Positions 33,565 to 42,568 are shown, counted from the stretch's first letter. The stretch: 52,244 nucleotides of DNA from Verrucomicrobiales bacterium (GCA_016793645.1 JAEUHD010000240.1:1-52244); one strand, 5' to 3'. Notes: generated by a model from the letters alone, not told the origin. A program made the numbers and translations.

Positions 33565-36315
33565 TCAGCGGTCGGGCGATGCCCCGTTCCCCGGGGAGCT
33601 TTCGGGGTTCAACGACTCCCACCACTGGTGGTAGAGGCGCTCCATGGATTCCCGGGGGTCTTCGAGAAGCAGGGTCTCCCGGATCCGGGCGGCGTACATG
33701 GCGAATGAAAAGGGGGTGACCTGGGGAATGGTTCTCACCCGGACCGGGCAGCCCCGTCCGCAAAACTCCGTCAGGAAATCCCGTGCACCGGGGGCATCAA
33801 GAAAGTTGTCCATGGCGTCCCGGAGGGCTTCCCTCATCAGGACGTGGTCGGGTTCGTGCTGGGAGAGTACATTGAAGATCACTTCCGAGGACCACTGCAC
33901 CTTTCTCAGAGTCTTTCGGGTTCCAAAGTAGTTCCGGTAGACCATGAGTCCGGTCTGGGCGGCGGATCGGAAGTGGTACTTGAGGAGTTCTGATTTCCTG
34001 AGGGATTCCTCGAGTCGCTCGTCGAACCCCTCCGGGGAAAACAGTTTGCTCCAGGAAATGGAAGCAGTCCGGAGCGGTTGGGTGAGCGTCAGGACGAATC
34101 CGTAGTCGTCCGGCGACGCCAGGATGTTTCCGGCGCCGGGGAGTGCGAGCCGGAGAGCCACAACCCGGCTCAGCGCGTCGTTGGCGGCACGACCGATTAC
34201 GGAGTGGAAGAAGTAGTGCCAGGGGCCCGCCGTGGTGGATGGACCGGGCCCGGACTCCGCCGCCACGCCGGGTCTCGCCCAACGGCGTCGCTCCGACGGA
34301 GGGAAAAGGAAGGACGTCTCCGGAACCTCCCGGCGGCTTTTCGGCTGCACGTTGCCCCCGGGGGCGGGGGGGCGGGTGTCCGGACTCTCGATGAGCTCCT
34401 CGATCAGCAGCGAGTCGCGAATCGGGATCTCACTCGATTGCCATTGAGTGGCGTGCATCCGAAAGATGATGCCGGCGTTGTCGATGCTGCATTCCAGTCG
34501 TTCGGCAATCCACGGAATGAGCGAGGGGGATTCGCGAAACGGGATCCGCTCCATTCGTTCCCGGAATTCGGATCGGAAGTCCATGATGTCCCTCCCGACC
34601 CGGTTCGAGAGGGGCATCTTGTTGGCCCCCCAGCGCGGCACGGTGGGTTTCAGGCCGTCCGCCCGTTCCACCCAGGCTTCCAGGGTTCCCACGCGCTGCA
34701 GGCGCAGGGGTTTTCCGGCGAGGCTGAAGATGTCCCCGGTCTTGAGCCTTCGAAGGAAGGATTCCTCGACGGACCCGAGGGGGCGATTTCCGAGGAGGAT
34801 GCGGACCGATCCGTCGGAGGGAATGGTGCCGACATTCTGGAGAAAATCCCGCCGCGGCGGTCCGTCCCTGGCCTCAAACTGGTTCCGCTCCGGGAGTCGC
34901 GTGATCTTGCCGAAGGTTTCGGAATACTGCTGTTCCAGGGAGCGCCCCCCGCCGGCCAGGTAGTTGAGCACTGCTTCGAAGTCCCCCCTCTCCAGAGTTC
35001 GGTAGGGCCACGCGCGTCGGACGAGGGCAAAGGCCTCATCGGTGGAAACCGCACCCAGGCACCCCAGCCCCATGAGTTGTTGTGCCAGGACGTCCAACGG
35101 GGCGGATGGGATTCGGATCGGATCGAATCTCCCCTGACGTGCGAGTCGTGCCATGACGGCGCATTCCACGAGGTCGTTGACATTGGTGGCCATCAGGAGT
35201 CCGCGGCTGATGGCTCCCAGGCGGTGACCCGCCCGACCCGTACGCTGGACGGTGCGGGTGACCCCTTTCGGGGTGGAGACCATGACCACCAGGTCAATGC
35301 TGCCGATGTCGATTCCCAGTTCGAGGGAGGTGGAGCAAACCACCGCACGCAATTCGCCGCGCTTCAATCGGTCCTCAACGTCGACCCGCAGATCCCGGTC
35401 GAGACTGGCGTGGTGGCATTCGATCCGGTCGGCGAGCTGGGGCAGGTGCTCCCGCAATCCGTGGGAGGTGGCCTCCGCGCCGCTGCGGGTATTGGTGAAC
35501 ACCAGGGTGGTGCGATGGGATTCAATCAGGCGGGCCAGCTCCGCGATGAGGCGGATGCCGGTGAACCCTGCCGGCGGATAGGGATTCCGACGAAGCGGGG
35601 TGTAGAGTTGAAGATCCATCGGGCGGCGGGACCTTGCCTGGACGATCTCACAATGCCGTCCGCTTCCCACGAGGAACCGGGCCGCCTCCTCCAGTGGAAA
35701 CACCGTGGCGGAGAGACCGATCCTTTGCAGCGGGGCGCGGGTGGGGGCGTCGGGAGGAGTCGGTCCCTTCAGGGCCTCAAGACGTTCGAGGCTCAGGGTG
35801 AGGTGGGCGCCGCGCTTGTTCTCCGCGAGGGCGTGGATTTCATCCACAATCACCCAGCGGACTCCCAGGAGACTTGTACGCCACCGGGTCTGGCTGAGCA
35901 TCAGGGACAGGCTTTCGGGAGTGGTGAGGAGGATATGCGGAGGCCGCAATCGCTGTCGTTCCCGCTCCCCCGACAGGGTGTCCCCGGTTCGCAGGCCCAC
36001 CCGCAGGGGAGGATTCGGACCGTAAACGCCCTGGATCGGGGTTGAGAGGTTTCGGTTCAGGTCGTATCCGAGCGCGCGAAGCGGGCTGACATAGATGCAT
36101 TGGAGGCCGTCCGAAAGCCGTCCGGAATCCAGTTCAAAGGCCAGCCGATCCAGGATGGGCAGAAAGGCTGCGAGGGTTTTTCCGGTCCCGGGAGGGGAGA
36201 CGACGAGGACGGATTTCCCGTCGTTGATGCAAGACCAGGCGGCCGTCTGGACCTCCGTGGCCTCGGCAAAGTGGCTGGCAAACCACGTGCGAAAGGGGGA
36301 GGGTCCGGACGTCAT
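33565..36315 (-). CDS. Lhr-type DEXH-box ATP-dependent helicase
   Basis: This 916-residue superfamily 2 helicase starts at ATG 36315 (MTSGPSPFRTWFASHF). The helicase core has Walker A SPPGTGKT (near residue 43), YVSPLRALGYDL (motif Ia), TTPESLSLML, motif II DEIHAL, motif III LSATV, and C-terminal motifs STSLELGIDIGSID and QRTGRAGHR. The C-terminal half carries the winged-helix and Lhr-specific region of about 400 residues, including YHFRSAAQTGLMVYRN. Lhr helicases unwind DNA and RNA-DNA hybrids with 3'-5' polarity and take part in repair. Members of this length are often found with a DNA ligase and a nuclease; none is nearby here. It is divergent from the lipoprotein gene at 36441. Confidence 0.9.
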   Translation of the reverse strand: MTSGPSPFRTWFASHFAEATEVQTAAWSCINDGKSVLVVSPPGTGKTLAAFLPILDRLAFELDSGRLSDGLQCIYVSPLRALGYDLNRNLSTPIQGVYGPNPPLRVGLRTGDTLSGERERQRLRPPHILLTTPESLSLMLSQTRWRTSLLGVRWVIVDEIHALAENKRGAHLTLSLERLEALKGPTPPDAPTRAPLQRIGLSATVFPLEEAARFLVGSGRHCEIVQARSRRPMDLQLYTPLRRNPYPPAGFTGIRLIAELARLIESHRTTLVFTNTRSGAEATSHGLREHLPQLADRIECHHASLDRDLRVDVEDRLKRGELRAVVCSTSLELGIDIGSIDLVVMVSTPKGVTRTVQRTGRAGHRLGAISRGLLMATNVNDLVECAVMARLARQGRFDPIRIPSAPLDVLAQQLMGLGCLGAVSTDEAFALVRRAWPYRTLERGDFEAVLNYLAGGGRSLEQQYSETFGKITRLPERNQFEARDGPPRRDFLQNVGTIPSDGSVRILLGNRPLGSVEESFLRRLKTGDIFSLAGKPLRLQRVGTLEAWVERADGLKPTVPRWGANKMPLSNRVGRDIMDFRSEFRERMERIPFRESPSLIPWIAERLECSIDNAGIIFRMHATQWQSSEIPIRDSLLIEELIESPDTRPPAPGGNVQPKSRREVPETSFLFPPSERRRWARPGVAAESGPGPSTTAGPWHYFFHSVIGRAANDALSRVVALRLALPGAGNILASPDDYGFVLTLTQPLRTASISWSKLFSPEGFDERLEESLRKSELLKYHFRSAAQTGLMVYRNYFGTRKTLRKVQWSSEVIFNVLSQHEPDHVLMREALRDAMDNFLDAPGARDFLTEFCGRGCPVRVRTIPQVTPFSFAMYAARIRETLLLEDPRESMERLYHQWWESLNPESSPGNGASPDR

Positions 36316-36440
36316 GTCGGGAAATCCTATGGCGAGCCCGGTTTGTGGCAAACCGCGCGTCCGGATTCCGCGATGGGTGGGGCGGGGGCCTCCCGAAGGA
36401 ACCGTTTGCCCTGCGACGAACTTTCAGGGTTCATTTGGAA

Positions 36441-36794
36441 ATGAAGGTTCGGGCGTGTGGTTTGGTCGGGGCGGTCATGTGGATGGGCCTGGTTGCGGGA
36501 TGCGCGGGGCGGGGTCCCGATTGGAAGTCCCGCATCGGGACGATGACGTACGATGAGGCGCTTTTGGAACTGGGGCCGCCGTCCAACGTGGCTTCACTGA
36601 CCGACGGGACGCGCGTGGCCGAATGGCTTCAGTATTCCAGCCGGGTGTATTCGACGCCCGGCGCGGGGTTGGGGGGATGGGGCCCCTATGGGGGCTGGGG
36701 GTCTCCCAGCGTCGGGTCGACACCCAGCGTGTATCTCTTGCTCACTTTCGCTCCGGACGGCAAGCTGCTCTCTGAACGAAGGGTGTATCGATGA
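36441..36794 (+). CDS. BamE/SmpA-like small lipoprotein
   Basis: This 117-residue lipoprotein starts at ATG 36441, just after GGAA. The signal peptide ends in a lipobox, GLVAGC, so the mature N-terminus is a lipid-modified Cys near residue 19. The body, IGTMTYDEALLELGPPSNVA, then TRVAEWLQYSS and a last strand YLLLTFAPDGKL, has the small alpha/beta layout of BamE/SmpA-type proteins. It carries a Gly/Trp/Pro-rich insert (GAGLGGWGPYGGWGSP). The stop overlaps the start of the next gene by four bases (ATGA), so the two are translationally coupled. A role at the outer membrane is an inference from the fold resemblance only. Confidence 0.7.
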   Translation: MKVRACGLVGAVMWMGLVAGCAGRGPDWKSRIGTMTYDEALLELGPPSNVASLTDGTRVAEWLQYSSRVYSTPGAGLGGWGPYGGWGSPSVGSTPSVYLLLTFAPDGKLLSERRVYR

Positions 36795-37117
36795 GCAGCG
36801 CCGCATCTCGCGAGGATCTTGGCCCCGGGCTTTGGGGTTACGCCAATCGTCTGCTGATGGCCCTGATCGTCCTCGCGCTTCTCGCGGCCGCGGCGCTCAG
36901 TTATCTCCCGCTGATCCAGCAAAACCGGAAATTGCGGGCGCAACTGGAGGTGGTGAAGGCGCGCTACGAGCAGTCGGACGCGGAGTACCGCGATCTTCAG
37001 GTCCAAATCAACGCCCTTCAAAGGGACCCCAAGGCCGTGGAGCGCGCGGCTCGTGAATTGGGCATGGGCCGTCCCGGGGAGATCATCGTCCGTTTTGAAC
37101 CGGCGCCCGCCCGTTGA
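36791..37117 (+). CDS. FtsB/DivIC-like septum-formation protein
   Basis: This 108-residue bitopic membrane protein has a short cytoplasmic N-terminus, one transmembrane helix (LLMALIVLALLAAAALSYL, about residues 21-40) and a coiled coil rich in charged heptads (QQNRKLRAQLEVVKARYEQSD). It ends in the AARELGMGRPGE segment typical of FtsB/DivIC proteins, which link cell-division proteins FtsL and FtsQ in the divisome. Length and layout fit the family. It overlaps the upstream lipoprotein gene by four bases. There is no division-cluster context here, so the assignment rests on layout and the C-terminal motif. Confidence 0.85.
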   Translation: MSSAASREDLGPGLWGYANRLLMALIVLALLAAAALSYLPLIQQNRKLRAQLEVVKARYEQSDAEYRDLQVQINALQRDPKAVERAARELGMGRPGEIIVRFEPAPAR

Positions 37118-37207
37118 ACGGGGGGTTGGAAAATCGGATTCTTGCCTCGGGGGACGTTTTCCCCCGAAATCGCCGGGCCGTCGAACCGGCTGCACCTGTT
37201 TACCACC

Positions 37208-37930
37208 ATGGCCAAGCCAATTGCAGAGATGTCGATTGAGTCCGTGACGCTGGAGCTTCCCGATGTGAAAACCGTCCGGTTGCGATGGCCCGAGGGATAT
37301 GACCCGGGGGAATTCAAGACCGGTCAATTCATCACGGTGTCCTGGCCACACAAGCCCAAGTATCGCCGCGCCTACTCGCTCAGTTCCTGCGCCCTCGACC
37401 GGGGCTTTTTCGAGGTGACGGTCAAGCGGGATGGCAAGATGGGAACCAGCGTGGTGGATTGGGCCGAGGCGGGGGACACGATGATTGTGATCCCTCCCAC
37501 GGGCCGCTTCCTTCCGGTGTTTGATCCGCCGGGAAAGCACCTCATTTGTGTGGCGGGTGGTTCCGGGGTGACTCCATTCCGGGGATTTGTCCGCGAGGCA
37601 ACCGCCCGGGGGCTGGATACGCGCATCACGATCCTCTACACGGTGAGGACCACGCGGGATATCATCTTTGCCGACGAGTTTCGGGAGTTGGAGGCGAAGA
37701 ATCCGAAGTTCAAGTTTCTTGTGACGTGCACCCGCCTTGCGCCCGAGGATCCGTGGGCCGGCCGGCGCGGGCGCATCACCCCGGAATGGGTTCGCAGCTT
37801 TGTGGATCATCCCGCGGACACGGTGTTCTATGCCTGCGGAACCAACGACATGGTGGAGGCGGTGGAGCACCTGGTGATTCACGACCTCGGTCTGCCCAAG
37901 GAGCAGATGAAGACGGAAAAGTGGGGTTGA
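37208..37930 (+). CDS. Ferredoxin--NADP(+) reductase-like flavoprotein
   Basis: This 240-residue enzyme moves electrons between NAD(P)H and a ferredoxin or similar carrier through FAD. The FAD-binding R-x-Y-S motif is seen as RRAYSLSS (near residue 59), and the nucleotide-binding GGSGVTPF lies near residue 118. A C-terminal NAD(P) half ends in FYACGTNDMVEAVE. It has no attached iron-sulfur domain. The start is ATG 37208 (MAKPIAEMSI); the longer reading frame upstream gives no domain. It precedes gcvT by 27 bp and could be co-transcribed. A link to the glycine cleavage system is not established, since lipoamide dehydrogenase is the usual oxidase there. Confidence 0.85.
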   Translation: MAKPIAEMSIESVTLELPDVKTVRLRWPEGYDPGEFKTGQFITVSWPHKPKYRRAYSLSSCALDRGFFEVTVKRDGKMGTSVVDWAEAGDTMIVIPPTGRFLPVFDPPGKHLICVAGGSGVTPFRGFVREATARGLDTRITILYTVRTTRDIIFADEFRELEAKNPKFKFLVTCTRLAPEDPWAGRRGRITPEWVRSFVDHPADTVFYACGTNDMVEAVEHLVIHDLGLPKEQMKTEKWG

Positions 37931-37957
37931 GCGATCAACGGTTTCCATCCTTTCACC

Positions 37958-39091
37958 ATGTCCCTCCTGCGCACTCCGTTGTTCCCGGCCCATCAGAAAC
38001 TGGGCGGCCGTCTCATCGAATTCGGCGGCTGGGAAATGCCCGTCCAGTATTCCAGCATTGTGGATGAGCACCTTTGCGTGCGGAAGGCGTCCGGGATCTT
38101 CGACATCTGCCACATGGGCGAGGTGTTTCTGGAGGGGCCGCAGGCCGCAAACTTTCTGAATGCCACGCTGGGCAATGACATCCGGAAACTCTCCGTGGGG
38201 CAGGGGCAATACACCCATCTCTGCAATGAACACGGGGGCACGGTGGATGACCTGTATGCCTACCGGCTCGCATCGGAATCCTACCTGCTGATCATCAATG
38301 CGTCCCGGATCGCCCCGGACACCGACTGGTTGACCCGGCGACTTTCGGGATTCGCGGCGCGCGAGGGCGTCCGGATGGATCCGGCCTCGGACCGGATGGG
38401 GGCGGTCGCGATCCAGGGACCTCGAGTGGTGGAATTCATCGGCCAGCTGTTCCCGGGGGGCTCCGAGGCGGGGACTCCGGTGCGACAGGTCACCGATCTG
38501 AAGAAGAACGAGTTGGGCGCCTGGAAGTTCTCCGGCGAAACACTCTGGGTCGCGCGGACCGGGTCCACCGGTGAGGATGGGTTTGAGGCCGTCGGTCCCG
38601 CGGGTGTCATGGAGGCTCTGTGGAACCGGGCGCTGGCCGTCGGCCATGTGGGTTGCCTGCAGCCGTGCGGACTGGGGGCGCGTGATACGCTTCGGACGGA
38701 GGTTTGCTTTCCCCTGTACGGCCATGAATTGGATGAGTCCACGTCGCCGCTGGAGGCAGGACTCGGCGTCTTCGTATCCCTGGACAAGGGGGAGTTCGTC
38801 GGGCGGGAGGCCCTGTGCCGGCAGAAGGCGGAGGGTGTGAGCCGCAAGTGCGTTGCCTTTCGGATGGTCGAGAAGTCCGCGCCCCCGCGTCCCGGCTACG
38901 CCATCATTTCCGGGGAATCCCCGGTGGGAACGGTGGTGAGCGGGACGCAGAGTCCCTCCCTCGGAATTGGAATCGGCATGGGATATGTCCCGCCGGCGCT
39001 GGCCATTCCGGGAACCCGGATTGCGATCGAAATCCGCGGACGCCGGTGTCCCGCGGAGATCGTCAAGAAGCCGATTTTTCGCAAAGCCTGA
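37958..39091 (+). CDS. gcvT: Glycine cleavage system T protein (aminomethyltransferase)
   Basis: This 377-residue T protein transfers the aminomethyl group held on GcvH lipoate to tetrahydrofolate, releasing ammonia and making methylene-THF. Visible marks are LFPAHQKLGGRLIEFGGWEMPVQY at the N-terminus (seen in parts), FDICHMGEVFLEG, the catalytic-Asp segment TVDDLYAYRLASE near residue 95, STGEDGFEAVGP and a C-terminal GIGMGYVPPALA barrel. The length is typical. ATG 37958 is the start. gcvH follows after 38 bp in the same direction. GcvP genes, normally next in line, are absent: the next genes are on the other strand. GlyA, the enzyme that uses the same folate carrier, is encoded in the fusion gene 23 kb away. 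Confidence 0.95.
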   Translation: MSLLRTPLFPAHQKLGGRLIEFGGWEMPVQYSSIVDEHLCVRKASGIFDICHMGEVFLEGPQAANFLNATLGNDIRKLSVGQGQYTHLCNEHGGTVDDLYAYRLASESYLLIINASRIAPDTDWLTRRLSGFAAREGVRMDPASDRMGAVAIQGPRVVEFIGQLFPGGSEAGTPVRQVTDLKKNELGAWKFSGETLWVARTGSTGEDGFEAVGPAGVMEALWNRALAVGHVGCLQPCGLGARDTLRTEVCFPLYGHELDESTSPLEAGLGVFVSLDKGEFVGREALCRQKAEGVSRKCVAFRMVEKSAPPRPGYAIISGESPVGTVVSGTQSPSLGIGIGMGYVPPALAIPGTRIAIEIRGRRCPAEIVKKPIFRKA

Positions 39092-39129
39092 TTGACCCGG
39101 ATCCCCCGGGCTTTTCACCCTTCACCCGC

Positions 39130-39516
39130 ATGAGCTCGCAAGTCCCCAACGATCTCCGTTACGCCAAATCGCACGAATGGGTCCGCGTCAACGGCGATGT
39201 CGCCACGGTCGGAATCACCGATCACGCCCAGCATGAGTTGACCGACGTGGTCTTCGTGGAACTGCCCAATGTCGGGCGGAAGGTGCGGGCTGGCGAAGCC
39301 TGCGCGGTGGTGGAGTCCGTGAAAACGGCGAGTGACATCTACTCCCCCGTCAGCGGAGAGATTGTCGGCGTCAACAAGGCCGTTGCCGACAATCCGGCAC
39401 TGGTGAATTCGAGCCCGTTTGGCGAGGGGTGGTTCCTCCAGGTCCGCCTCGCCAACGCCGCCGAGGTGGAAGGGCTGCTGACTCCGGAAGCGTACCGCGC
39501 CCAGATTGGCGTTTGA
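39130..39516 (+). CDS. gcvH: Glycine cleavage system H protein
   Basis: This 128-residue lipoyl carrier shuttles the aminomethyl group between the P and T proteins. The lipoylated lysine is in VVESVKTASDIYSPVSG (near residue 62). The N-terminus (LRYAKSHEWVRVNGDVATVGI) and C-terminal hydrophobic end (GEGWFLQVRLAN) are standard. ATG 39130 follows GcvT closely, and the convergent NYN gene begins six bases after its stop. Confidence 0.96.
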   Translation: MSSQVPNDLRYAKSHEWVRVNGDVATVGITDHAQHELTDVVFVELPNVGRKVRAGEACAVVESVKTASDIYSPVSGEIVGVNKAVADNPALVNSSPFGEGWFLQVRLANAAEVEGLLTPEAYRAQIGV

Positions 39517-39521
39517 GGGGA

Positions 39522-39992
39522 TCAGCGGCTTCGCCGGAAGCCGTCCCGTTCCCGCCGGTTGAGACGCACGAGGTCCCCGGCGGATTCCTCCAGGGTCGAC
39601 TCCACCTGTTGGATGAACAGCCCGCAGCTCGATACGAGTCCCCCAAACGAGGAGACCGTGTCGCGTTCGGCGAAATCATCGGTCACCACCAGGACCTCGC
39701 CATAGGGACGCAGACGGACAGCCGTTCGCTCGATCAGGTCGTCTGCGGTCCGTCCCTGGCGGGAGAAAAGAATCTCCAGATCGGGTGTGGAATCCGGGCC
39801 CGGGGTGCCCGCGGGAGCTCCCTGTCCGTCGAAAAAGAGGGTGATCGGAATGTGGGTGGCGTCCCGATATTGGCGAAGCCGGGCGATCAAGGCTTCCCGG
39901 GCGGCCGAGGAGTGGCGGGGACGCCCGGGCGCGAGTTTCGGCCAGCGATGCAGGAGGCTGTATCCGTCGATGAGGATGCGCACCAAGGCCAC
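39522..39992 (-). CDS. NYN-domain (YacP/Rae1-like) protein
   Basis: This 156-residue PIN-like NYN-domain protein has the acidic residues of the fold: the first in ILIDGYSLLHRW, others in LFFDGQ, DDLIERTA and VVTDDFAERDT. In Bacillus the relative Rae1 (YacP) is a ribosome-dependent mRNA endonuclease. The start is GTG 39992; TTG and GTG codons a few positions downstream are close alternatives because the domain begins almost at once. The gene runs against gcvH and shares the direction of the S4 and zinc genes upstream, with 84 bp to the S4 gene. RNase activity is inferred from the family. Confidence 0.8.
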   Translation of the reverse strand: MALVRILIDGYSLLHRWPKLAPGRPRHSSAAREALIARLRQYRDATHIPITLFFDGQGAPAGTPGPDSTPDLEILFSRQGRTADDLIERTAVRLRPYGEVLVVTDDFAERDTVSSFGGLVSSCGLFIQQVESTLEESAGDLVRLNRRERDGFRRSR

Positions 39993-40076
39993 GCCGCAGA
40001 AGGCTGACGGACGACGGCACCGGGGGGAAGCCTTGTTCCTCCATCCCTTCTGCGATCGACGAACGGCGGCCGAAGA

Positions 40077-40445
40077 TCAGTCCTCGGGCTCCAGAAACCG
40101 CTCCAGCACCCGGCGATCACGTTTGGTGGGCCTTCCGAAACCGCGCGGACGAAACATCGGGCGTGGAATCTGGGCGTCAGGGCCTCCGGCGGGTGGTGCC
40201 GGGGTCAAGTCCTCCGCAAACGCCGGCACCCCGGGGGCACCGACCCGGTGGTCGGGGAAACCGAGGACCCGGTAGGTGCGCGTGATCCGTCCTGTGACAG
40301 CGGTGATCACCAGTCCGGCGACAACGGATCGGGCGGGTTTGACGGTCTGGCCATCGATGCGGACCTCGCCATCGCGCACTGCGTTCGCCGCCAGCGTGCG
40401 GGTCCGGTACAGTCGAACCGACCAGAGCCATTGGTCGAGGCGCAT
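40077..40445 (-). CDS. S4-domain RNA-binding protein (Hsp15-like)
   Basis: This 122-residue protein has an S4 RNA-binding domain in the first 60 residues (MRLDQWLWSVRLYRTRTLAANAV, then GEVRIDGQTVKPARSV) and a basic Pro/Arg tail (RPRGFGRPTKRDRR). It fits the Hsp15/HslR group, which binds 50S subunits carrying stalled nascent chains. It starts at ATG 40445, six bases from the stop of the Fur-type gene, so it is likely in the same transcript as the zinc genes, although its own role is in translation quality control. Confidence 0.88.
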   Translation of the reverse strand: MRLDQWLWSVRLYRTRTLAANAVRDGEVRIDGQTVKPARSVVAGLVITAVTGRITRTYRVLGFPDHRVGAPGVPAFAEDLTPAPPAGGPDAQIPRPMFRPRGFGRPTKRDRRVLERFLEPED

Positions 40446-40451
40446 CGCGAA

Positions 40452-40937
40452 TCAGTCGGCCGGGGTGGGTCGGGCTGCCGCGCATCGGGGGCAGAGTCCA
40501 AAAAACTCCAGGCGGTGCGTGATGCCGGTGAAGCCGTGCCTTCGAGCCAGCGCCTGCTCCAGTTCCTCGGGAAAGCATTCCTCAACTTCCACAATCAGGG
40601 CGCATTGCTGGCAAATGAGGTGGTGGTGATGCCCCTCCTCCCCCTCGGGAACGAGTTCGAAACGCGCGGTGCCATCCCCGAAGTCGTATCGGCGCACCAG
40701 CCCCATGCCCTCCAGGGTGTGAAGATTGCGGTACACCGTGGCGAGGTCGCAGTTCTCGGGACCCAGAGCCCGGTGGATCTCGCGGTTGGCAAGGGGGTGT
40801 TGATGTCGGCGCAGGACTTCCAGAATGGCCTGGCGTGGTCCGGTGACCTTCCGGGAGTGCTTCCGAAGCGCCGCAGTCAGCTCGCCCATCGGTGGGGGAA
40901 CGAGGCGATGCAGGTGGGGCGGACAGGATCGGCTCAT
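40452..40937 (-). CDS. zur: Fur-family regulator, probably zinc-sensing (Zur)
   Basis: This 161-residue metal-dependent repressor has a winged-helix DNA-binding half (PRQAILEVLRRHQHPLANRE, DLATVYRNLHTLEGMGLV) and a dimerisation/metal half. Structural zinc ligands are visible as CQQC (109-112) and CPRC (149-152), and HHHH (103-106) with acidic neighbours are likely sensing ligands. Fur proteins of this length sense iron, zinc or manganese. The gene overlaps znuB by four bases (ATGA), and together with znuA and znuC that makes zinc the best guess. It would then repress the transporter when zinc is ample. A later start at Met17 is possible. The naming is inference from neighbours. Confidence 0.82.
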   Translation of the reverse strand: MSRSCPPHLHRLVPPPMGELTAALRKHSRKVTGPRQAILEVLRRHQHPLANREIHRALGPENCDLATVYRNLHTLEGMGLVRRYDFGDGTARFELVPEGEEGHHHHLICQQCALIVEVEECFPEELEQALARRHGFTGITHRLEFFGLCPRCAAARPTPAD

Positions 40938-41758
40938 CGGGAGGGAGCGGGTACGACGGAGGGACGCCGCCGCAGGGAGGAAAGTCCCAGGGTCAGAAGA
41001 AAAAGGGCCACGCAGGCGAGGACGATGGTGGGGCCGCAGGGAAGGTCGAGCTGGTAGGACAGAATCACCCCACCTCCGCCTCCCACGAGGCCGGCCCCCA
41101 GGCTCAGCGCCAGTTCCTGACGAAGGTTGCAGGCCAGATTCCTGGCGGCGGCCGGAGGGATCACGAGCAATGAGGTGACGAGAATGATTCCCAGCAACCG
41201 GATGCTGATCGCAACCACCAGGGTCAGGACCACGACAAACAACAGATTCAGTCGACGGACGGACACGCCCGAGACGTGGGCGAGATCCTCATGGGCGGTG
41301 ACCAACGTCAGGGGGCTCAGCCTCAGGAAGAGAACCCCCAGCACGAGTGCACCCAGCCCTGCGGCGAGGGCCACCTCCGGCGGGCCCACGCTCAAAATGT
41401 CCCCAAAGAGATAGCGATGCAGCTCCCCCCGGAAGCCCCGGAGCAGGCTGAACGCGACGACGCCCGCCGCCATGAATCCGGACATCAGGAGCGCCATGAT
41501 AGTGTCCGTCAGGAGTTCCGTGTGTTCCCGGAGCCAAAGGATGAGGAGTCCCACCAGAAGGCTGACGGCCACCATCGGCCCCGAGGGATTCCACCCCAGC
41601 GCGAGTCCCGCCGCGACGCCCGCCAACGCGGAATGGGCCACGGTGTCGCTAAAGAAGGACATCCGGCGCGCGGTGACGAAGACGCCGAGCGCGCCGCACA
41701 GGGGGCCGAGGATCAGCGCGGTCAGCAGGGCCCGCTGCATGAAGGGTTCCTGGAACAT
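40934..41758 (-). CDS. znuB: Zinc ABC transporter permease
   Basis: This 274-residue integral membrane permease of the ABC-3 metal family has about eight helices. Family marks are ALGVFVTARRMSFFSDTVAHSALAGVA near the N-terminus and the SLLVIPPAAARNLA stretch near residue 200. The start is ATG 41758 (MFQEPFMQRALL), ten bases after znuC. It ends in an ATGA overlap with the Fur-type regulator, so uptake and control are translated together. The metal is inferred as zinc from znuA and the regulator; manganese permeases have the same fold. Confidence 0.92.
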   Translation of the reverse strand: MFQEPFMQRALLTALILGPLCGALGVFVTARRMSFFSDTVAHSALAGVAAGLALGWNPSGPMVAVSLLVGLLILWLREHTELLTDTIMALLMSGFMAAGVVAFSLLRGFRGELHRYLFGDILSVGPPEVALAAGLGALVLGVLFLRLSPLTLVTAHEDLAHVSGVSVRRLNLLFVVVLTLVVAISIRLLGIILVTSLLVIPPAAARNLACNLRQELALSLGAGLVGGGGGVILSYQLDLPCGPTIVLACVALFLLTLGLSSLRRRPSVVPAPSR

Positions 41759-41768
41759 GTCGGGACTC

Positions 41769-42566
41769 TCAGGGATGGGCCGCGACGTGGTGGTGCCCGG
41801 GGCCGTGATCGTGATGATATGGAGTCACGTGAATGCCATACGCCTCGCGAAGCGAGTCGGCGTTCATGACCTCCTCCGGCGTGCCCTCGCAGCAGATGAC
41901 CCCATTGAGCGCGTAAACACGGGCGGCGTGCCGGTACACCATGGAGAGATCGTGGGACACCAGCACCACGGTCAGGTTCCTCTGTCGGTGGATTTGGGTG
42001 ATGAGTTCGTAGAACGATTTTTCACCGGGGGTATCCACGCCTGCCGTGGGTTCATCGAGGAGGAGCACCTCCGGGGATCCCAGCAGGCTGAAGGCGATCA
42101 GGACGCGTTGAAGCTGTCCACCGCTGAGCCCGGCAACGGGCCGATCCATCAGGGGCTCCAGGCGCAGGTCCGGCAGCGCGGCCCGCAGAAGTTCATCCGT
42201 CCGGCGCCGGGATTGCCAAAACCAATGCCGGGTGGCGGAAAGCCGGAGGGAGAGGAACTCCCGGACGCTGAGAACAAAACTACGGTCGAGGCTGAGCCGC
42301 TGGGGGACGTACCCCACACGTTTGAGAACCGCGGGACCAACCCGCTGTCCCAGAACCCTCACCTCCCCGGTGTCCGCCTTCTGCAGTCCGAGCAGACAGC
42401 GCAACAGGGTGGTCTTGCCCGAGCCGTTGGGACCGATCAACGCGACCACCTGCCCCCGCGGCACATGGAGATCCACTCCCCGCAGCACCTGGGTCTCCCC
42501 AAGGGTGACGCGGAGGGAGCGAACTTCCAGGGCGATGCCTCCCGGATGGAATTGGATGTTCGCCAT
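41769..42566 (-). CDS. znuC: Zinc ABC transporter ATPase
   Basis: This 265-residue ATP-binding subunit has Walker A GPNGSGKTT (near residue 44), Q-loop VPQR, signature LSGGQLQR, Walker B VLLLDEPTAGVD and switch-His SHDLS. The C-terminus is His-rich (YHHDHGPGHHHVAAHP), fitting metal handling. It starts at ATG 42566, two bases from the znuA stop, and znuB follows after ten bases, so the three are one operon. Confidence 0.95.
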   Translation of the reverse strand: MANIQFHPGGIALEVRSLRVTLGETQVLRGVDLHVPRGQVVALIGPNGSGKTTLLRCLLGLQKADTGEVRVLGQRVGPAVLKRVGYVPQRLSLDRSFVLSVREFLSLRLSATRHWFWQSRRRTDELLRAALPDLRLEPLMDRPVAGLSGGQLQRVLIAFSLLGSPEVLLLDEPTAGVDTPGEKSFYELITQIHRQRNLTVVLVSHDLSMVYRHAARVYALNGVICCEGTPEEVMNADSLREAYGIHVTPYHHDHGPGHHHVAAHP

Positions 42567-42568
42567 GA

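Noticed and set aside
34078..36045. A 655-codon plus-strand frame opposite the Lhr helicase gene
   Set aside because: The helicase motifs are all on the minus strand, and the plus frame shows no domain or signal sequence.
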